Shown piece after piece: positions 63,401-64,000 of a stretch of DNA of 64,000 nucleotides. This DNA is from Procambarus clarkii (Eukaryota > Arthropoda > Malacostraca > Decapoda > Cambaridae), in the NCBI RefSeq assembly GCF_040958095.1, contig NC_091227.1:21315512-21379511 (forward strand), in the 5' to 3' direction. Numbering within the stretch: the stretch's first letter is position 1; every line of letters begins with the position of its first letter. The notes beneath the pieces were generated by a model. The model had not been told where the DNA came from. It worked only from the letters and a program-made list of their open reading frames with translations, and made no database searches. The position numbers and the translations under genes were made by a program.

Positions 63401-64000
63401 ATGTTTACATAACTGAGGAGACACATGTATCACCTGGAGCTGAGGTCAGCAAGTCCTAGCAGGTGTGGGCGTGTACGGGTCACACCTGACCCAGGTGGCT
63501 GTGTTGACCTTCCAAATGAATTACTTTCACGAATTTTTAGTGTTAGATAAAGCTAGGTTAACAAGAATCCAGGTAATTTTGGATTAGAATTTGTTAGAAT
63601 CCCATGCGTTCGTGGTTAAATTTGGTAAACATGCTAATGGGTGGTTATTTCAAAGGTAATTTATATGATTGTTTACAATAGTTTCTGTGAATGTTGACGA
63701 ATGAAATTACCGAGAAAATGTATTCAGTAGTGGTAGATAGGTAGATAAGTAGTGGTATATAAGACGACACTTACCTCAAGTGTTTCTTCGATGGTGGTGA
63801 AGGGGCGCGGTAGATTAACTGGAAGTGGCAGGAACATATTGACTCGACACCTGTGTGGAGATAATTTCTGATTATAAAAAATCGGTAATATATTTGAGTG
63901 TTTAATATGATATTACCATGTTGTTTGTGCATTGTTGGGCACCTTGAAAGAGAGGTTGCCGTCTTGCCTAAATATTGGGATCATTGGAACTGACACAATA
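63400..64000. other. No gene recognised
   Basis: Window edge. No exon or repeat array supported; TAGGTAGATA short repeats at 63,738-63,752. Confidence 0.5.

Overview
The window is eukaryotic nuclear DNA and looks like a decapod crustacean, most likely a crayfish-type astacidean. Reasons: two intron-containing genes with GT-AG splice sites, arthropod-style TTAGG/CCTAA tracts inside dispersed repeats, very dense microsatellites and minisatellites, and several short dispersed families that I associate with decapod genomes (a tRNA-Thr-like SINE, a tRNA-headed SINE with B box GGTTCGATTACC, and LINE 3' tails followed by (CA)n). The species assignment is inference; nothing here names the organism.

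Layout. 1-36 kb is accessory sequence with no supportable host gene. It holds LINE fragments, SINEs, a palindromic MITE family (6.4 kb and 28.0 kb), about fifteen minisatellites (the largest: 30-bp units at 7.4-8.8 kb and 43-bp units at 17.4-19.3 kb) and a ~400-bp near-perfect palindrome at 25.5-25.9 kb. 37.06-42.06 kb (+) is a complete three-exon gene for a CHK/EcKL-type small-molecule kinase (405 residues), with a poly(A) signal at 42,461. 42.5-48.4 kb is low-copy DNA with minisatellites. 48.48-55.66 kb (-) is a four-exon gene that I reconstruct as a secreted 1,212-residue protein: signal peptide, a six-cysteine defensin/clip-like knot, a very basic linker, a second six-cysteine knot, then about 330 Gly-X-Y triplets encoded in one 3.1-kb exon. 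55.8-64 kb returns to repeats: two almost identical 390-bp inverted-repeat elements in an (AT)n tract, a Penelope-like fragment with a hammerhead-like fold, a decayed hAT transposase, LINE and SINE pieces.

The two genes converge with about 6.4 kb between their stops, and nothing suggests a shared pathway. The kinase is a soluble enzyme of the family that phosphorylates ecdysteroids and other small alcohols. The collagen-like protein is extracellular and probably multimeric. The outstanding observation is the second gene: two disulfide-knot domains of the type used in arthropod antimicrobial peptides and protease clip domains, joined to a collagen rod as long as that of a fibrillar collagen but lacking a fibrillar C-propeptide. 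I do not recognise this architecture as a described family.
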